From: Oscillospiraceae bacterium
Lineage (GTDB): Bacteria; Bacillota; Clostridia; Oscillospirales; Ruminococcaceae
Assembly (NCBI GenBank): GCA_902772105.1
Contig: CACXZI010000007.1
Coordinates: 1-64,000, forward strand
Length of the DNA stretch: 64,000 nucleotides
Reading direction: 5' to 3'
Shown: in pieces, positions 37,509-47,450 of the stretch
Numbering within the stretch: position 1 is the first letter of the stretch
How the letters are laid out: each line of letters opens with the position of its first letter
Program-made: the position numbers and the translations under genes
Notes under the pieces: generated by a model
Told to the model about the DNA's origin: nothing
The model's input: the letters and a program-made list of their open reading frames with translations, nothing else
The model's database searches: none

Positions 37509-39809
37509 ATGCTAAAAAGAAACAAAAAAATTCTATTAACATTTTTAACACTATCTTTATCAATAGTTCCTTTATTTGAGACTAGTGCAATGAAAAAAAA
37601 ACAACCATCATATCTACCTCTAATTCCAGAGGAAAACAAAGAGGAAATTGATAATAACATTGAAATAACATGCAAAACACTAACAAAATATTATGATATA
37701 ATTAAAAAAAATTTTGACGTTGAAGACTACAAAAAAAATATTACAACAATAAACAATTTAATTTGTTTAGATGAAAATTTTGAACTAAACACAAAAAAAT
37801 TCATAGAAAACCTAAAAGCAAATAATTTAATAGATCAAAATCCATATATAAACTACTATATAAATGAAGAAAATAAACAAAATTTAACAAATTTTTTAAA
37901 AGAAATAAAAATGCTTTTAACCAAAAAAATAGGAATTAAAACACAGCAACCCCCCTTAAATTCTAATTTAAATCATAAATCAAACCGCAATTTAAACCTT
38001 AAATTACATTCTAATTCTAAATCAAATCTTAAATTAAATCTTAGTTTAAGCAGAAATTCAAGCAGAAATAATTTAAATATAAAAACTTTAAAAAACTCAC
38101 AAAAAAAAATACCTAAATTAGCACCAAAAAGCTTTGCAAAAACAATAAGCACACCAAATTTATTTAACAAAACATTAAAAAATAATTTTAAAAATAATGT
38201 TAAAAACATAAAAAATAGCATAACTATTGAAATAACAAAAGACACATTAAGAACATATAAAAAATATATTAGAAACATAAAAACAAAATTTGAAAAAGCA
38301 ATAGATTCAAATGCAAAACAAGGCCTACTTGAAAAAATTGAAAATTTTATATGTTTAAACCAAAACGATGAAATAGACATAAGAAAATTTTTAGAAAATA
38401 TAAAGTCTATTGAAAAATTAAATAATTTAAATCTACCAGATTATGATGAATATGCCGAATATAACCTAAAAATAAATGAAAAAGAAAAAGATGGATTTAT
38501 AAAAAGTTTAAAAAACACAAGAGATTTCATAAATCAAAACAGCAATTGCGATGATTTAATAGAAATAAATAATAAAAAAAGAATACCAATATCAATAAAT
38601 CAAATAACAAAAGACTATGTAGATTATATTAATAAATTATGCGAAAAATGTAAAAAAGACATAGAAAAAATAAAAGAAATTGATATCAATAAAATAGATT
38701 ATAAAAAAGATATAGATCCTGTGATGAAAACATGTGAAAAATTAATAAAACTTCCAACGCTACGAGGAGAAGATCTTATAGAACAACTAATACGATGCAG
38801 AATTTTAATAAGACTAAAAAATAAAAATGAAGAATATTATATTCCAAATAATAACATAAAAAAAATAAATGATACATTAAAAAATTTAATTTCATATATA
38901 AACGAAATAGTAAGTGAATTAAACATTGTTTCATGTGAAAAAATTGCAGAACACGAAAAATTAAACCTACAAAAAGAAATAAATAACATAATTAAAAATA
39001 TAACCTCTAAAAAAAACAATTTTAAAGAAAATTTAAATAAAAGATTAAATAATAAAAACGACTTATCTTCAAAAGAAATAGAACAAATCAAAAATGATTT
39101 AGATTATAATAAAAATTATTTAGACGCCAAAACTGCAGATTATATAAAAAAAATAGGAATTAAGATGGCTGAAGAACATTCAAAAATAATGAGTGCAAAA
39201 AATAAAATCGAAATTCAAGAAATCACTAACAAAAATGATATAATTGCTAAATCATATTCACAAGAAATTATAAAAACCTTTGAAAACATCTCAGAAATAA
39301 TTTTAAAAGATGGTTTCAAACAAAATATAATCAATAATATAAATAATTCAAAACAAGATCCCAAACAAGAAATAATTGAAGAAAAAAATATTGTAGATGA
39401 AATTTCATTAGACCAATTAGAAACGATTATTAAAAATATGTTAACGAATATAATAGCCCTAAAAAATTCTAAAACAAAAACAAACATGAATATTGTAAGG
39501 CAAAACCTAATATTTGATGAATTATTTCAAAAAATTATTGATAATGTTGAGTGCCTTTATAAATTTAAACAAAATAATCTTTCTTTAGAAATGTTTTTAT
39601 CATATCAAGAACAAATACAAAGAGTTGGAGCAGCTATGATTTTAAATATACAAAATTATAAAAATCTAATGAAATTAAAAAACCTAACAAAAGATTTGAA
39701 AAATTTTTATGTGAAAAAAATAAATATAATAAACAATTTAACCCCAGCAACAACCTCCCAAGAAGACACCAAAACAATACACGAAAAAAAGAAAAAAAAC
39801 AAAAAATAG
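37509..39809 (+). CDS. Secreted family A protein with Asn/Leu/Ser linker, 766 aa
   Basis: Start ATG 37509 with TAGGAGGA upstream. Signal peptide of 27 residues ending ETSA, then Met-Lys. Three family A domains: residues about 55-140 (head IEITCKTL, core LNTKKFIENL), about 245-350 (head IEITKDTL, core IDIRKFLENI) and about 360-460 (head ITKDYVDYI). Between the first two lies a low-complexity linker of about 90 residues rich in Asn, Leu, Ser and Lys, with an alternating NLxLK pattern. The C-terminal 300 residues are helical and end in a Lys-rich tail. The clear IEIT heads make this one of the best members for defining the domain. Confidence 0.85.
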   Translation: MLKRNKKILLTFLTLSLSIVPLFETSAMKKKQPSYLPLIPEENKEEIDNNIEITCKTLTKYYDIIKKNFDVEDYKKNITTINNLICLDENFELNTKKFIENLKANNLIDQNPYINYYINEENKQNLTNFLKEIKMLLTKKIGIKTQQPPLNSNLNHKSNRNLNLKLHSNSKSNLKLNLSLSRNSSRNNLNIKTLKNSQKKIPKLAPKSFAKTISTPNLFNKTLKNNFKNNVKNIKNSITIEITKDTLRTYKKYIRNIKTKFEKAIDSNAKQGLLEKIENFICLNQNDEIDIRKFLENIKSIEKLNNLNLPDYDEYAEYNLKINEKEKDGFIKSLKNTRDFINQNSNCDDLIEINNKKRIPISINQITKDYVDYINKLCEKCKKDIEKIKEIDINKIDYKKDIDPVMKTCEKLIKLPTLRGEDLIEQLIRCRILIRLKNKNEEYYIPNNNIKKINDTLKNLISYINEIVSELNIVSCEKIAEHEKLNLQKEINNIIKNITSKKNNFKENLNKRLNNKNDLSSKEIEQIKNDLDYNKNYLDAKTADYIKKIGIKMAEEHSKIMSAKNKIEIQEITNKNDIIAKSYSQEIIKTFENISEIILKDGFKQNIINNINNSKQDPKQEIIEEKNIVDEISLDQLETIIKNMLTNIIALKNSKTKTNMNIVRQNLIFDELFQKIIDNVECLYKFKQNNLSLEMFLSYQEQIQRVGAAMILNIQNYKNLMKLKNLTKDLKNFYVKKINIINNLTPATTSQEDTKTIHEKKKKNKK

Positions 39810-39861
39810 CTTCCCATTCCTCTTATTGTTTTAACTAAATAAAATTTTATATAAGAAAATA

Positions 39862-39889
39862 TTGCAATTTTTACAAAATAAAGTAAAAT
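39862..39889 (+). promoter_or_regulatory. Promoter of the 39921 gene
   Basis: TTGCAA, 16 nt, TAAAAT. Confidence 0.65.
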
Positions 39890-39920
39890 TATAATATATT
39901 TTGTAAATAGGAGGAAAATT

Positions 39921-40838
39921 ATGTCGAATAAAAATATTAAAAATTTAGCAATTACTATTTTTAGTATTATGTTAACATCAACATCAATAACTACAAGTGC
40001 AATGGAAGACAGCAGTCACAATTCTAGTTTTAATCAACAAAATCAAGAAAATATCAATAATATTAATAATTATCGAAATAATAACATAAATAACATCAAT
40101 GAAGATTATAACAATATATATAATAACAATAATCCAAACTCACTAAACAATTATCATGAAAACTTAGAACAAAAACAAAATGATAAAAGAATGCAAGAGG
40201 AAATTTTAGAAAGTTTGCAAAATTATCATAAACTATTATCAAAAGAACACTGGAACCTAACAATGAAAGAATCAAAATTAAAATTAGAAAATAAAAATAT
40301 AGAACAAAAAAAACGAATGTTATTTGATAGAGAAAAAAAATTAGAAGCAAAATATGGTTCAATAGAGAATTTAAAAATAAGAGAATTTGAGGTTCAAAGA
40401 AAAGAAAAATATTTAAATGAAAAAGAAAATGAACTAAAAAACAAAGAAGAAAAATTAAGAAAAAAAGAAAATGAATTAAAAAACAAAGAAGAAAAATTAA
40501 GAAAAAAAGAAAACGAATTAAAAAACAAAGAAGAAATATTAGAAGAAAAAGAAAATGAATTAAATGAAAAAGAAATTGATATATTTTATAAAGAAAATGA
40601 ATTAAATGAAAAAGAAAAAGAATTAAACCTAACAATATGGGAAAAAAATTTAAAATTAGAAAGTAAAAAAATAGAAGAACAAAGACAAATATTATATGAT
40701 AGAAAAACTGAATTAGAAAATAGAGAAAATAATTTAACCATTATGGAATTCAAAATTCAAAGAAAAGAAGAAGAACTAGACGAAATAAATGAAGAATTAA
40801 ATAAAAAAGAAGAAAAACTTAACCAAAAAAATGCTTAA
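39921..40838 (+). CDS. Secreted long coiled-coil protein, 305 aa
   Basis: Start ATG 39921 with TAGGAGGA upstream. Signal peptide of 27 residues ending TTSA, then Met-Glu. Residues about 35-80 are Asn-rich. From about 85 on the protein is one continuous charged coiled coil built of 14-residue units (KENELKNKEEKLRK), from a 42-bp DNA repeat. Segments before and after the core repeat resemble each other (NLTMKESKLKLENK and NLTIWEKNLKLESK), so the whole rod grew by duplication. After the TAA the same frame continues for 23 coding-like codons to TAA 40908-40910, so the C-terminus was probably lost by a nonsense change. Confidence 0.8.
   Translation: MSNKNIKNLAITIFSIMLTSTSITTSAMEDSSHNSSFNQQNQENINNINNYRNNNINNINEDYNNIYNNNNPNSLNNYHENLEQKQNDKRMQEEILESLQNYHKLLSKEHWNLTMKESKLKLENKNIEQKKRMLFDREKKLEAKYGSIENLKIREFEVQRKEKYLNEKENELKNKEEKLRKKENELKNKEEKLRKKENELKNKEEILEEKENELNEKEIDIFYKENELNEKEKELNLTIWEKNLKLESKKIEEQRQILYDRKTELENRENNLTIMEFKIQRKEEELDEINEELNKKEEKLNQKNA
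40425..40592 (+). repeat. 42-bp coding repeat, four copies
   Basis: GAAAATGAA-type starts at 40425, 40467, 40509 and 40551; each unit encodes 14 residues (two heptads). Confidence 0.85.
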
Positions 40839-40931
40839 TTAAAAAAACAAAATTCTAAATATCATAAAGAAGATTCAAAAATCGAAGAATTTAAAGAAGC
40901 CAAAAAATAAATATAATCAAAAAATTTAAAT

Positions 40932-40969
40932 ATCTCTTGTTTGGGCTTTTCCCATTCAAGAGATTTTTC
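40932..40969 (+). terminator. Intrinsic terminator
   Basis: ATCTCTTG (40932-40939) with CAAGAGAT (40957-40964), then TTTTT. Confidence 0.75.
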
Positions 40970-41016
40970 ATTTCAAAAAACTTATATTCTAAAATAAAAA
41001 ATTTTATTGAAATATA

Positions 41017-41045
41017 TTGCTAAAATTTATATAATATGATAAAAT
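41017..41045 (+). promoter_or_regulatory. Promoter of the 41079 gene
   Basis: TTGCTA, 17 nt, TAAAAT, with TGA before the -10. Confidence 0.7.
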
Positions 41046-41078
41046 AATGGAAAATTATGTAAAATGGAGGCGATATGA

Positions 41079-41816
41079 ATGTCTACTAATAAAAAAAATC
41101 TAATGACAGTAATTTTAATAATTTCTACTTTAATTTCACTAAAAACATCTGCAATGCAACGAAACTTAGAGTTAACATTAAATCAAACAGAAATGATAAA
41201 TGAAAACCAAAAAGACTGGACTTTAAAAAAATTGGAGATATGCGAAGAATTATTCACACGACATTATGAAATATTGTCAAAATTTTATATTGAAAAACCA
41301 TTTATTAAAAATATAAATATAGAAAAATATCAAGATGATATAAATAAAGAAGAAACAAAATATCATTCATTTTTTCAAAATATTAAAAATAAACATAATG
41401 AAAAATATCAAAAGCTGAATTTAAAGATTATTAATATAATAACAAAAATAAAAGAAATAATAACCGAAATGAAAAAAACAGATAATATAAAAAAGAGATT
41501 ATCAAAAAATAATAAAATTGAAAATATGATAAATTTACTAAATGAAAGAACAAATAAAATAGATGAACATATAAAAAAAATAGAAAACAAAATAAAAGAA
41601 TATGACATATCAAATAAAGATTTTGAAAACGATGATAAAGAAAATATCAATAACATCAATCAAGAAATTAATAAAAAATATGATAACATAAAAAAAGAAA
41701 TCTATAATATTAAAGCTGACATAGAAAAAAAAAATTTAAATTTTAATGAATTAAAAAAATATAAAGAAATATTCTCAAAATATAATAAAAATTTAATCAA
41801 TAAAAAAAAAACCTAA
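41079..41816 (+). CDS. Secreted family B protein, N-terminal part (245 aa) of a gene split at a run of ten A
   Basis: Start ATG 41079 with GGAGG 9-10 nt upstream. Signal peptide of 25 residues ending KTSA, then Met-Gln. The body is helical. The frame ends LINKKKT at TAA 41814-41816, just after A10 at 41802-41811. In the -1 frame the sequence reads on without a stop from 41810 into the frame that ends at 42742. That second part has the same repeat motifs (YKEIFSKYN / YKKIFSEYN, EYSSFFEEI / EYTSFFEEI) seen at the end of this one. The two were therefore one gene of about 554 codons. Restoration by slippage or -1 frameshifting, true loss, or a homopolymer read error are all possible. Confidence 0.75.
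   Translation: MSTNKKNLMTVILIISTLISLKTSAMQRNLELTLNQTEMINENQKDWTLKKLEICEELFTRHYEILSKFYIEKPFIKNINIEKYQDDINKEETKYHSFFQNIKNKHNEKYQKLNLKIINIITKIKEIITEMKKTDNIKKRLSKNNKIENMINLLNERTNKIDEHIKKIENKIKEYDISNKDFENDDKENINNINQEINKKYDNIKKEIYNIKADIEKKNLNFNELKKYKEIFSKYNKNLINKKKT
41802..41811 (+). other. A10 homopolymer that splits the 41079-42742 gene
   Basis: Codons read AAT AAA AAA AAA ACC TAA. One extra A, or a -1 shift on the A-AAA-AAA heptamer, joins the two halves exactly. Confidence 0.8.
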
Positions 41817-41974
41817 ACAATCTAAAAAAAGAAAAAAATGAAATAAAAAACAAAATAACAGAATATAGTTCATTTTTTGAAGAAATTTTAAACGATACCG
41901 ATAAAATATATGATAAAAAAATTTCAGAAATTAATGATATTATAAATAAAGTAAACATAAATTTAAATTTAAAT

Positions 41975-42742
41975 ATGTTGGAATTATATAAAAAAATATT
42001 CTCAGAATATAATAAAAAATTTCCTAAACAAAAAGACAATGAACTATTTTCCACATACTACCAAGATAATATAGAAGAAATATGTGAAATAATGGAAGAA
42101 GTAAATGGCAAAATAACAGAATATACTTCATTTTTTGAAGAAATAAAAGACGAAAATAATGAACAATATAATAACCTTAATAGAAAAATTAATAACATTT
42201 TATCTGTTTCAACAAAGCCAGATATAACATTTTTTGAAAACCTTAAAAACACAAAAATACCAAAACAAATACACAAAATAGAAGAAAAATTATTTGATTT
42301 AACCATCGAAATGGAAAATGCAAAAGAAAGATTCATTATCAATTTCAAAAATAACAATAATATTAAAGATAAAAAAAAATTATTAGATATAAAATTAGAT
42401 TTTATAGAAAAAAATTTTAAACCCATTGTTATATCATATGAAAAATATGCAAAGGAAACTAAAGAAAAATATGAAAAAGATCCGCATTTTTATATAATTA
42501 AGAAAATATTTAGTAACTACGATGCCTCTGAAATAGTTTTTACAACTAATTTAATGAATACATTAGATTCTTTATACAACACATATAACAACATAAAAAA
42601 AAACCTTACCGATAGTGAAAAAGAAAATTATGAAAAAAGATTGAACGACATCACAGCTATTTTCCCCACAAACTACGATAATGAACTCGAATTAAGTTTA
42701 GATGAAATATCAGATTCATTATCAGATGAATTAAGTTTATAG
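41975..42742 (+). CDS. Family B protein, C-terminal part (255 aa from first ATG) of the split gene
   Basis: The frame is open from 41810; the first ATG is 41975, without a ribosome site, so independent translation is doubtful. It contains the EYTSFFEEI repeat and then a family B segment, YEKYAKETKEKYEKDPHFY followed by IIKKIFSNYD. This matches the recurrent pattern in the neighbouring 43501 protein. The C-terminus is acidic (DEISDSLSDELSL). Best read as the second half of the 41079 gene. Confidence 0.6.
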   Translation: MLELYKKIFSEYNKKFPKQKDNELFSTYYQDNIEEICEIMEEVNGKITEYTSFFEEIKDENNEQYNNLNRKINNILSVSTKPDITFFENLKNTKIPKQIHKIEEKLFDLTIEMENAKERFIINFKNNNNIKDKKKLLDIKLDFIEKNFKPIVISYEKYAKETKEKYEKDPHFYIIKKIFSNYDASEIVFTTNLMNTLDSLYNTYNNIKKNLTDSEKENYEKRLNDITAIFPTNYDNELELSLDEISDSLSDELSL

Positions 42743-42879
42743 AATTATTATTTATAATAATATAAATTATTATAACAAAAATAAAGAAATTTTAATCACA
42801 CTAAGTTTTTTATTTTCACACTTTATTTCCATTAAATCATTTGAAATACAAAAAATAAATATATCATAACCATTATATA

Positions 42880-43296
42880 AAAATCAAAATTTTGAACAAT
42901 CATCAAAACAAAAAAACCAAAAAAGATTTAAAAGAAAATAAAAATAAACATAATACATTTTCAATAATTTGCCTGTTAATTATAACATACAATAAAAAAT
43001 TTATATAATAAATATGAAAAATATAAAAACAAAAAAATTAAAAAATCATATTTTAAACAATTGAGAAAATATTAAAAAAATATATAATAAAATAAAAATA
43101 AATATCAAAAATAAAGATATCTTTAAAAAGTAATATATAAAATATTATAATTCTGCTTGCATCCTTTATGAAAAAACAGTAAAAAATATATAAATTATGT
43201 CCCAAAAATCAAAAAACGAAATAGAAAAAGATAAAAATAATAATTCTCTTAATTCATATGACGAATACTTTATAGTAACTATTAATTTTATATAAA
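42880..43296 (+). pseudogene. Scattered remnant of an array gene
   Basis: Short Lys/Asn/Ile-rich coding-like pieces in changing frames: one near 42900-42960; one from ATG 43014 with an in-frame TGA (at about 43062) and end at TAA 43131-43133; and one from ATG 43198 to TAA 43294-43296 (32 codons). No signal peptide or ribosome site. A terminator hairpin follows, which fits a dead gene. Confidence 0.45.
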
Positions 43297-43333
43297 AGCC
43301 TCTGCCACACCATTTGGTGCATGAGGTTTTTAT
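43295..43333 (+). terminator. Intrinsic terminator
   Basis: Interrupted stem CCTC...CACC with GGTG...GAGG between 43299 and 43326, followed by a T-run. Confidence 0.65.
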
Positions 43334-43439
43334 ATTTATTAGCCATCATTCCAATAACCTTGTTGTTATTAAAAATTTTTTATATTCATATATAACTATT
43401 TTCTTTAATTATAATTTTCACCTTTGTAAAATTTATTTA

Positions 43440-43468
43440 TTGTAAAAATTTGTATAACATGGTAAAAT
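43440..43468 (+). promoter_or_regulatory. Promoter of the 43501 gene
   Basis: TTGTAA, 17 nt, TAAAAT, with TGG before the -10. Confidence 0.7.
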
Positions 43469-43500
43469 AACTAAAAAATATGTAAATATAGGTGAAAACA

Positions 43501-46500
43501 ATGTCAAAAAATAAGAAAAAATTAATTGTTCTATATATTTTTATTTCTACTTTAATTCCCACAACAACTTATGCAATGCAGAAAATAGATCAAAAAGAGA
43601 AAGAATATTCACAAATCGAAAAAAATTATACAAACTTTAAAAAATCAGAAAAAAATATCGAAGAAAGAAATGAAGATATCTATCCACTAATTCGAATTTA
43701 TTCACTAATTGAAAATTACATATCAAATATAAAAGACAAAGATTTAAAAGAAACCGAACTAAATGCAAATCAAAACGAAATAAAAAAAATAAAAAAAGAA
43801 TATAATTCATTTATTGAAAAAACTAAAAAAAAATATTTAAAAAACGAAAAAATTTATTCAAGCTTAAAAAAATTAGATAGAGAAATTAAAATATTAATAC
43901 AAAAATCAAAAAAAGTTATTAAAAATAACATAAACTATAAAACAAATAGTAAACCTATAATTATATTAAAAAATTTAAAAGAATCCCAAAATCATAATAT
44001 TTTTAATATAAAAGAAATAGATTATCTAATAAACAAATCAAATATAAAACAAAACGAGATAAAAAAAAATGATGGAGATATCTATCCACTAATTCGAATT
44101 TATTCACTAATTAAAAATTATATATCAAATATAAAAGACAATGATTTAAAAGAAACCGAACTAAATACAAATCAAAACGAAATAGAAGAAAAATTCCCAC
44201 AATCAGAAAATAATTCAAATTCAAAATTTAATAATGCACAAATTGTATTAAATACATCTGATATTTCATTTTTATCAGAAAATAATTCAAATTCAAAAGT
44301 TAATAATGTGTATAATGCACCATATTTAGAAGAAAATAATACTTTTTTAAAAATCTTAGAATCTATAACAAACCAAAAAGATGAAGGTGAAGAAGCAAAT
44401 TTCGATTTTGTTATTTCAGAAGAAAATATAGAAGAATATATAGAAAAAAAGAAATTAAACTATTTAAATAATTTTATTATTGCTATAAAAAATAATAAAA
44501 AAATGAATTTATTAGATAACGAAATTAATATTGCAAAAAAATATTTAGAAATCATTAATAACTGTAAAAATTATATAGAGGAAGAATATCCTAAATCATC
44601 AAACGAAGAAAAAATTAATATTTTTCAAAAACAGATTGAAGATTTAATTATTAAAGTTATATTTCACTACAATGTAGCAAAAAAAATATATAACGAAATA
44701 TATACTGGGAAAAAAAATCTTTTTAAAATTGATCCTAATGATCAAATTAAAAAAGAACAATATATAAAAGAACTTATAATAATAGATATGAAAATAGAAG
44801 AAAACATAATATATCCAATAAAAAGAACAACCTATGAAAAAATAACAAGTAATATAGATTTTAAATATACTTTTTATGAAAAAATAAAAAACGTAATATT
44901 AAAATCAGTAGAAACAAATTTAGCTAATTTTAAAGATAAAATATTAAAATTAAATACACTCAACAATGATAAAAAAGATGAAAATGAAATAGATTTCTTA
45001 AATGACGAACTTAATATTCCAAAAGAATATTCAAAAATAATAAAAGAATATGAAAAATATAAAAAAGACAAAGAAGAAAAATATAAAAACGAAAATTTTT
45101 TTAGTTTAATAAAAGAAAAATTTTATGAATTCGATAAATTTATTAAAAAATCTATAGCGCCTTATATTAACACAGAAGAAATTTGTAACGAAATATACTA
45201 TGAAAAAGAAAAAAATATTTCAGAAAGTGTTAAAAGCAAAGAAGAAGAATATGAAAAGGAATTTGAAAAAATATATAACAAAATACAATATGAAGAAGAA
45301 TTCAAAGCGATAGAAATAAATATAAAAAACATTTTAAAAGAAGCATTGAAAATTGTAACAAAAAAAACTTCTATATATCCTTTCATTGAAAATATAAAAA
45401 ATAATACCAAAACAAATTTATTAAATGATAGAATAAATAAACTAAAAACTTCCCTAAACGCCATAGATGAATATGAAGAATATAAAACAAATAATATAGA
45501 AAAATATGCAAATAAAATTTGTTTTAACCATATTAAAAATTTATTCAATATTTATGATAAATCTTTTGAAATTATAAAAAACACAATTTTAAATTATTAT
45601 ACGACAACAAAAGAAATCTATAATGAAATATATGATGAACAAAAAGAATATGATAAAAAACTTAAAATATATAAAAAAACATATAATCAGACATATCCAT
45701 ATAAAGAAGAAATTATTTCAAAATATGCAAAATTAAACCAAGTTTACTATATAGACCAACTAAAATTAATTACAAAAAAAATAAAAGAAATTATACCAAA
45801 TTATAAAGATAACCAATATTTTTTAAACTCAATATACGATAATAATTTTAAAAATTTTTCATTTGAAAACCAAAAAGATCTGATATTAGAAATAATAAAT
45901 GATTGTTCAATAAGTTTTAAAAATATGTTTTCTTATAGCAAAAAGTTATATAAACATAACCATTCTTTAGATGATAAATTATTTTTCTTAGAACAATTTG
46001 ATTTAGACCTAATTAATATGTATGAAAAATATAACGAATATTCACAAAAGCTTTATGAAAATAAAGAATATTTTGACATAATTAAAATATTCTTTGATGA
46101 ATTAAATGACTTAATTGAAATAGAAAAAAAGAAATTTATAATCAATTATGAAACTGCAAAAATGCTCTACGAAAAAGCATATAACACAAAATTTTATATT
46201 TCCGATTTTGATAATTATTTTTATAATTATGACAACAAAGAAAACCAAAATCTTATTGATATTGATAATAAAATAAAAAAACAATATAAAAATAGAATAG
46301 AAAAAATAGAAGAAACCATAAAATATCTTATGCCAGAATATAGAAAAAGCAAAAATAATAAATTTTTAGAAAACACAATAAATTCAGAAATAGAAAAGGA
46401 TATATCAACTTTTTATAATAATTATATAAAAAAGCATAAAGAAAACATATCAAAATTAGAAAATAATTTCAATGATATAGATAAAAATCCAAAAGAATCA

Positions 46501-46665
46501 CAAACTGAAAAATTAAAATTTAAAGAAAAAGTTCTAAAAGGCATAGAAAAGTATAAAAAATATAAAGAAAGCGTAAAAGATTATTATAAAAACACAGAAT
46601 ATTTTGAAAAAATTAAAGACCTATTTGATAAATATGATAAACCCCCTAAAAAAGACTCAGTTTAA
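43501..46665 (+). CDS. Large secreted family B repeat protein, 1054 aa
   Basis: Start ATG 43501 with AGGTG upstream; the in-frame GTG at 43492 is part of that site. Signal peptide of 25 residues ending TTYA, then Met-Gln. Two copies of an IYPLIRIYSLI segment (near residues 60 and 195) come from a 108-bp DNA duplication. Short SENNSNSK repeats lie near 240-260. From about 310 on there are four or five family B units of about 170-200 residues, with signatures such as YEKYKKDKEEKYKNENFF, YEEYKTNNIEKY and YEKYNEYSQKLYENKEYF. Each is followed by a helix with IKxxFxxxD and then NEIY or EKAY. Entirely helical, no membrane anchor. Confidence 0.85.
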   Translation: MSKNKKKLIVLYIFISTLIPTTTYAMQKIDQKEKEYSQIEKNYTNFKKSEKNIEERNEDIYPLIRIYSLIENYISNIKDKDLKETELNANQNEIKKIKKEYNSFIEKTKKKYLKNEKIYSSLKKLDREIKILIQKSKKVIKNNINYKTNSKPIIILKNLKESQNHNIFNIKEIDYLINKSNIKQNEIKKNDGDIYPLIRIYSLIKNYISNIKDNDLKETELNTNQNEIEEKFPQSENNSNSKFNNAQIVLNTSDISFLSENNSNSKVNNVYNAPYLEENNTFLKILESITNQKDEGEEANFDFVISEENIEEYIEKKKLNYLNNFIIAIKNNKKMNLLDNEINIAKKYLEIINNCKNYIEEEYPKSSNEEKINIFQKQIEDLIIKVIFHYNVAKKIYNEIYTGKKNLFKIDPNDQIKKEQYIKELIIIDMKIEENIIYPIKRTTYEKITSNIDFKYTFYEKIKNVILKSVETNLANFKDKILKLNTLNNDKKDENEIDFLNDELNIPKEYSKIIKEYEKYKKDKEEKYKNENFFSLIKEKFYEFDKFIKKSIAPYINTEEICNEIYYEKEKNISESVKSKEEEYEKEFEKIYNKIQYEEEFKAIEINIKNILKEALKIVTKKTSIYPFIENIKNNTKTNLLNDRINKLKTSLNAIDEYEEYKTNNIEKYANKICFNHIKNLFNIYDKSFEIIKNTILNYYTTTKEIYNEIYDEQKEYDKKLKIYKKTYNQTYPYKEEIISKYAKLNQVYYIDQLKLITKKIKEIIPNYKDNQYFLNSIYDNNFKNFSFENQKDLILEIINDCSISFKNMFSYSKKLYKHNHSLDDKLFFLEQFDLDLINMYEKYNEYSQKLYENKEYFDIIKIFFDELNDLIEIEKKKFIINYETAKMLYEKAYNTKFYISDFDNYFYNYDNKENQNLIDIDNKIKKQYKNRIEKIEETIKYLMPEYRKSKNNKFLENTINSEIEKDISTFYNNYIKKHKENISKLENNFNDIDKNPKESQTEKLKFKEKVLKGIEKYKKYKESVKDYYKNTEYFEKIKDLFDKYDKPPKKDSV
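43675..44184 (+). repeat. 108-bp direct repeat, offset 402 bp
   Basis: 43675-43782 and 44077-44184, both encoding DIYPLIRIYSLI...KETEL; few differences. Confidence 0.85.
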
Positions 46666-47000
46666 CATTAAATATCATAACACAAATTTAGCAAAAATTT
46701 AGAAAAATAAAAACTAATAACATTTTTTGATATTAAAATATAACTAACCCAATAGATATGTGAAAAAAATATAATAATTTAATACACCAATATATAAAAA
46801 TATATACATTAAAAAAATTTTTTACTTAGTTAAGAGAAAATTTAATAAACTCAACATTAATATTAATATTTTTAAAACTACAATTTTTTCTAACCATAAT
46901 ACTCTAAAAAATTCCTATATATTTAAAAAAATAAATTAAAACCTACCACACTCTTTACGTAAATTTTTTATTATTTAAATTATATTCATAAAATGATATT
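46666..47000. other. Intergenic spacer, no gene seen
   Basis: AT-rich. Its last 100 bp resemble the upstream flank of the 43501 gene and lead into the 47061 pseudogene. Confidence 0.5.
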
Positions 47001-47002
47001 TA

Positions 47003-47030
47003 TTGTAAAAATTTCTATATATGATAAAGT
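47003..47030 (+). promoter_or_regulatory. Promoter of the 47061 pseudogene
   Basis: TTGTAA, 16 nt, TAAAGT; diverged copy of the 43440 promoter. Confidence 0.5.
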
Positions 47031-47060
47031 AAAAAAAATATGTGAATATAGGTGAAAAAA

Positions 47061-47429
47061 ATGTCAAAAAATAAGAAAAAAATTAATTGTTTTATATATT
47101 TTTATTTCTACTTTAATTCCAACAACAACTTACGCAATGCAATCAGAATTCTGTAAATCATTTAAAGAAAATCCTTCTTCATATTCAGAATTTGTTGAAC
47201 CATATGCAGCCCAAAGTAACAATTCTTCTTTTTTTCAATAAAATCCACAAATTTAGATGACTATAATAACAACCACCAGTTTTTTAATTCATCCACAGAT
47301 GATAACATAGAAAAATTATATGAAAATGATAACCTTTCTATTTCAACTACAAAATGCACGGAACTTGAAAAAACTTCTAATAAAGAAATTATAATAAGAA
47401 CATATATAAATGAAAAATTTTTTAACTAA
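47061..47429 (+). pseudogene. Truncated secreted gene with the 43501 signal peptide, frameshifted
   Basis: ATG 47061 after AGGTG. The signal sequence is nearly the same as in the 43501 gene, but one extra A in an A-run near 47075-47081 throws it out of frame. In the corrected frame it reads IFISTLIPTTTYA, Met-Gln, then a body unlike the 43501 protein (SEFCKSFKENPSSYSEF). A second shift near 47240 leads to another coding-like frame ending at TAA 47427-47429. Confidence 0.7.
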
Positions 47430-47450
47430 ATAAATTAATTTTATTAAATA

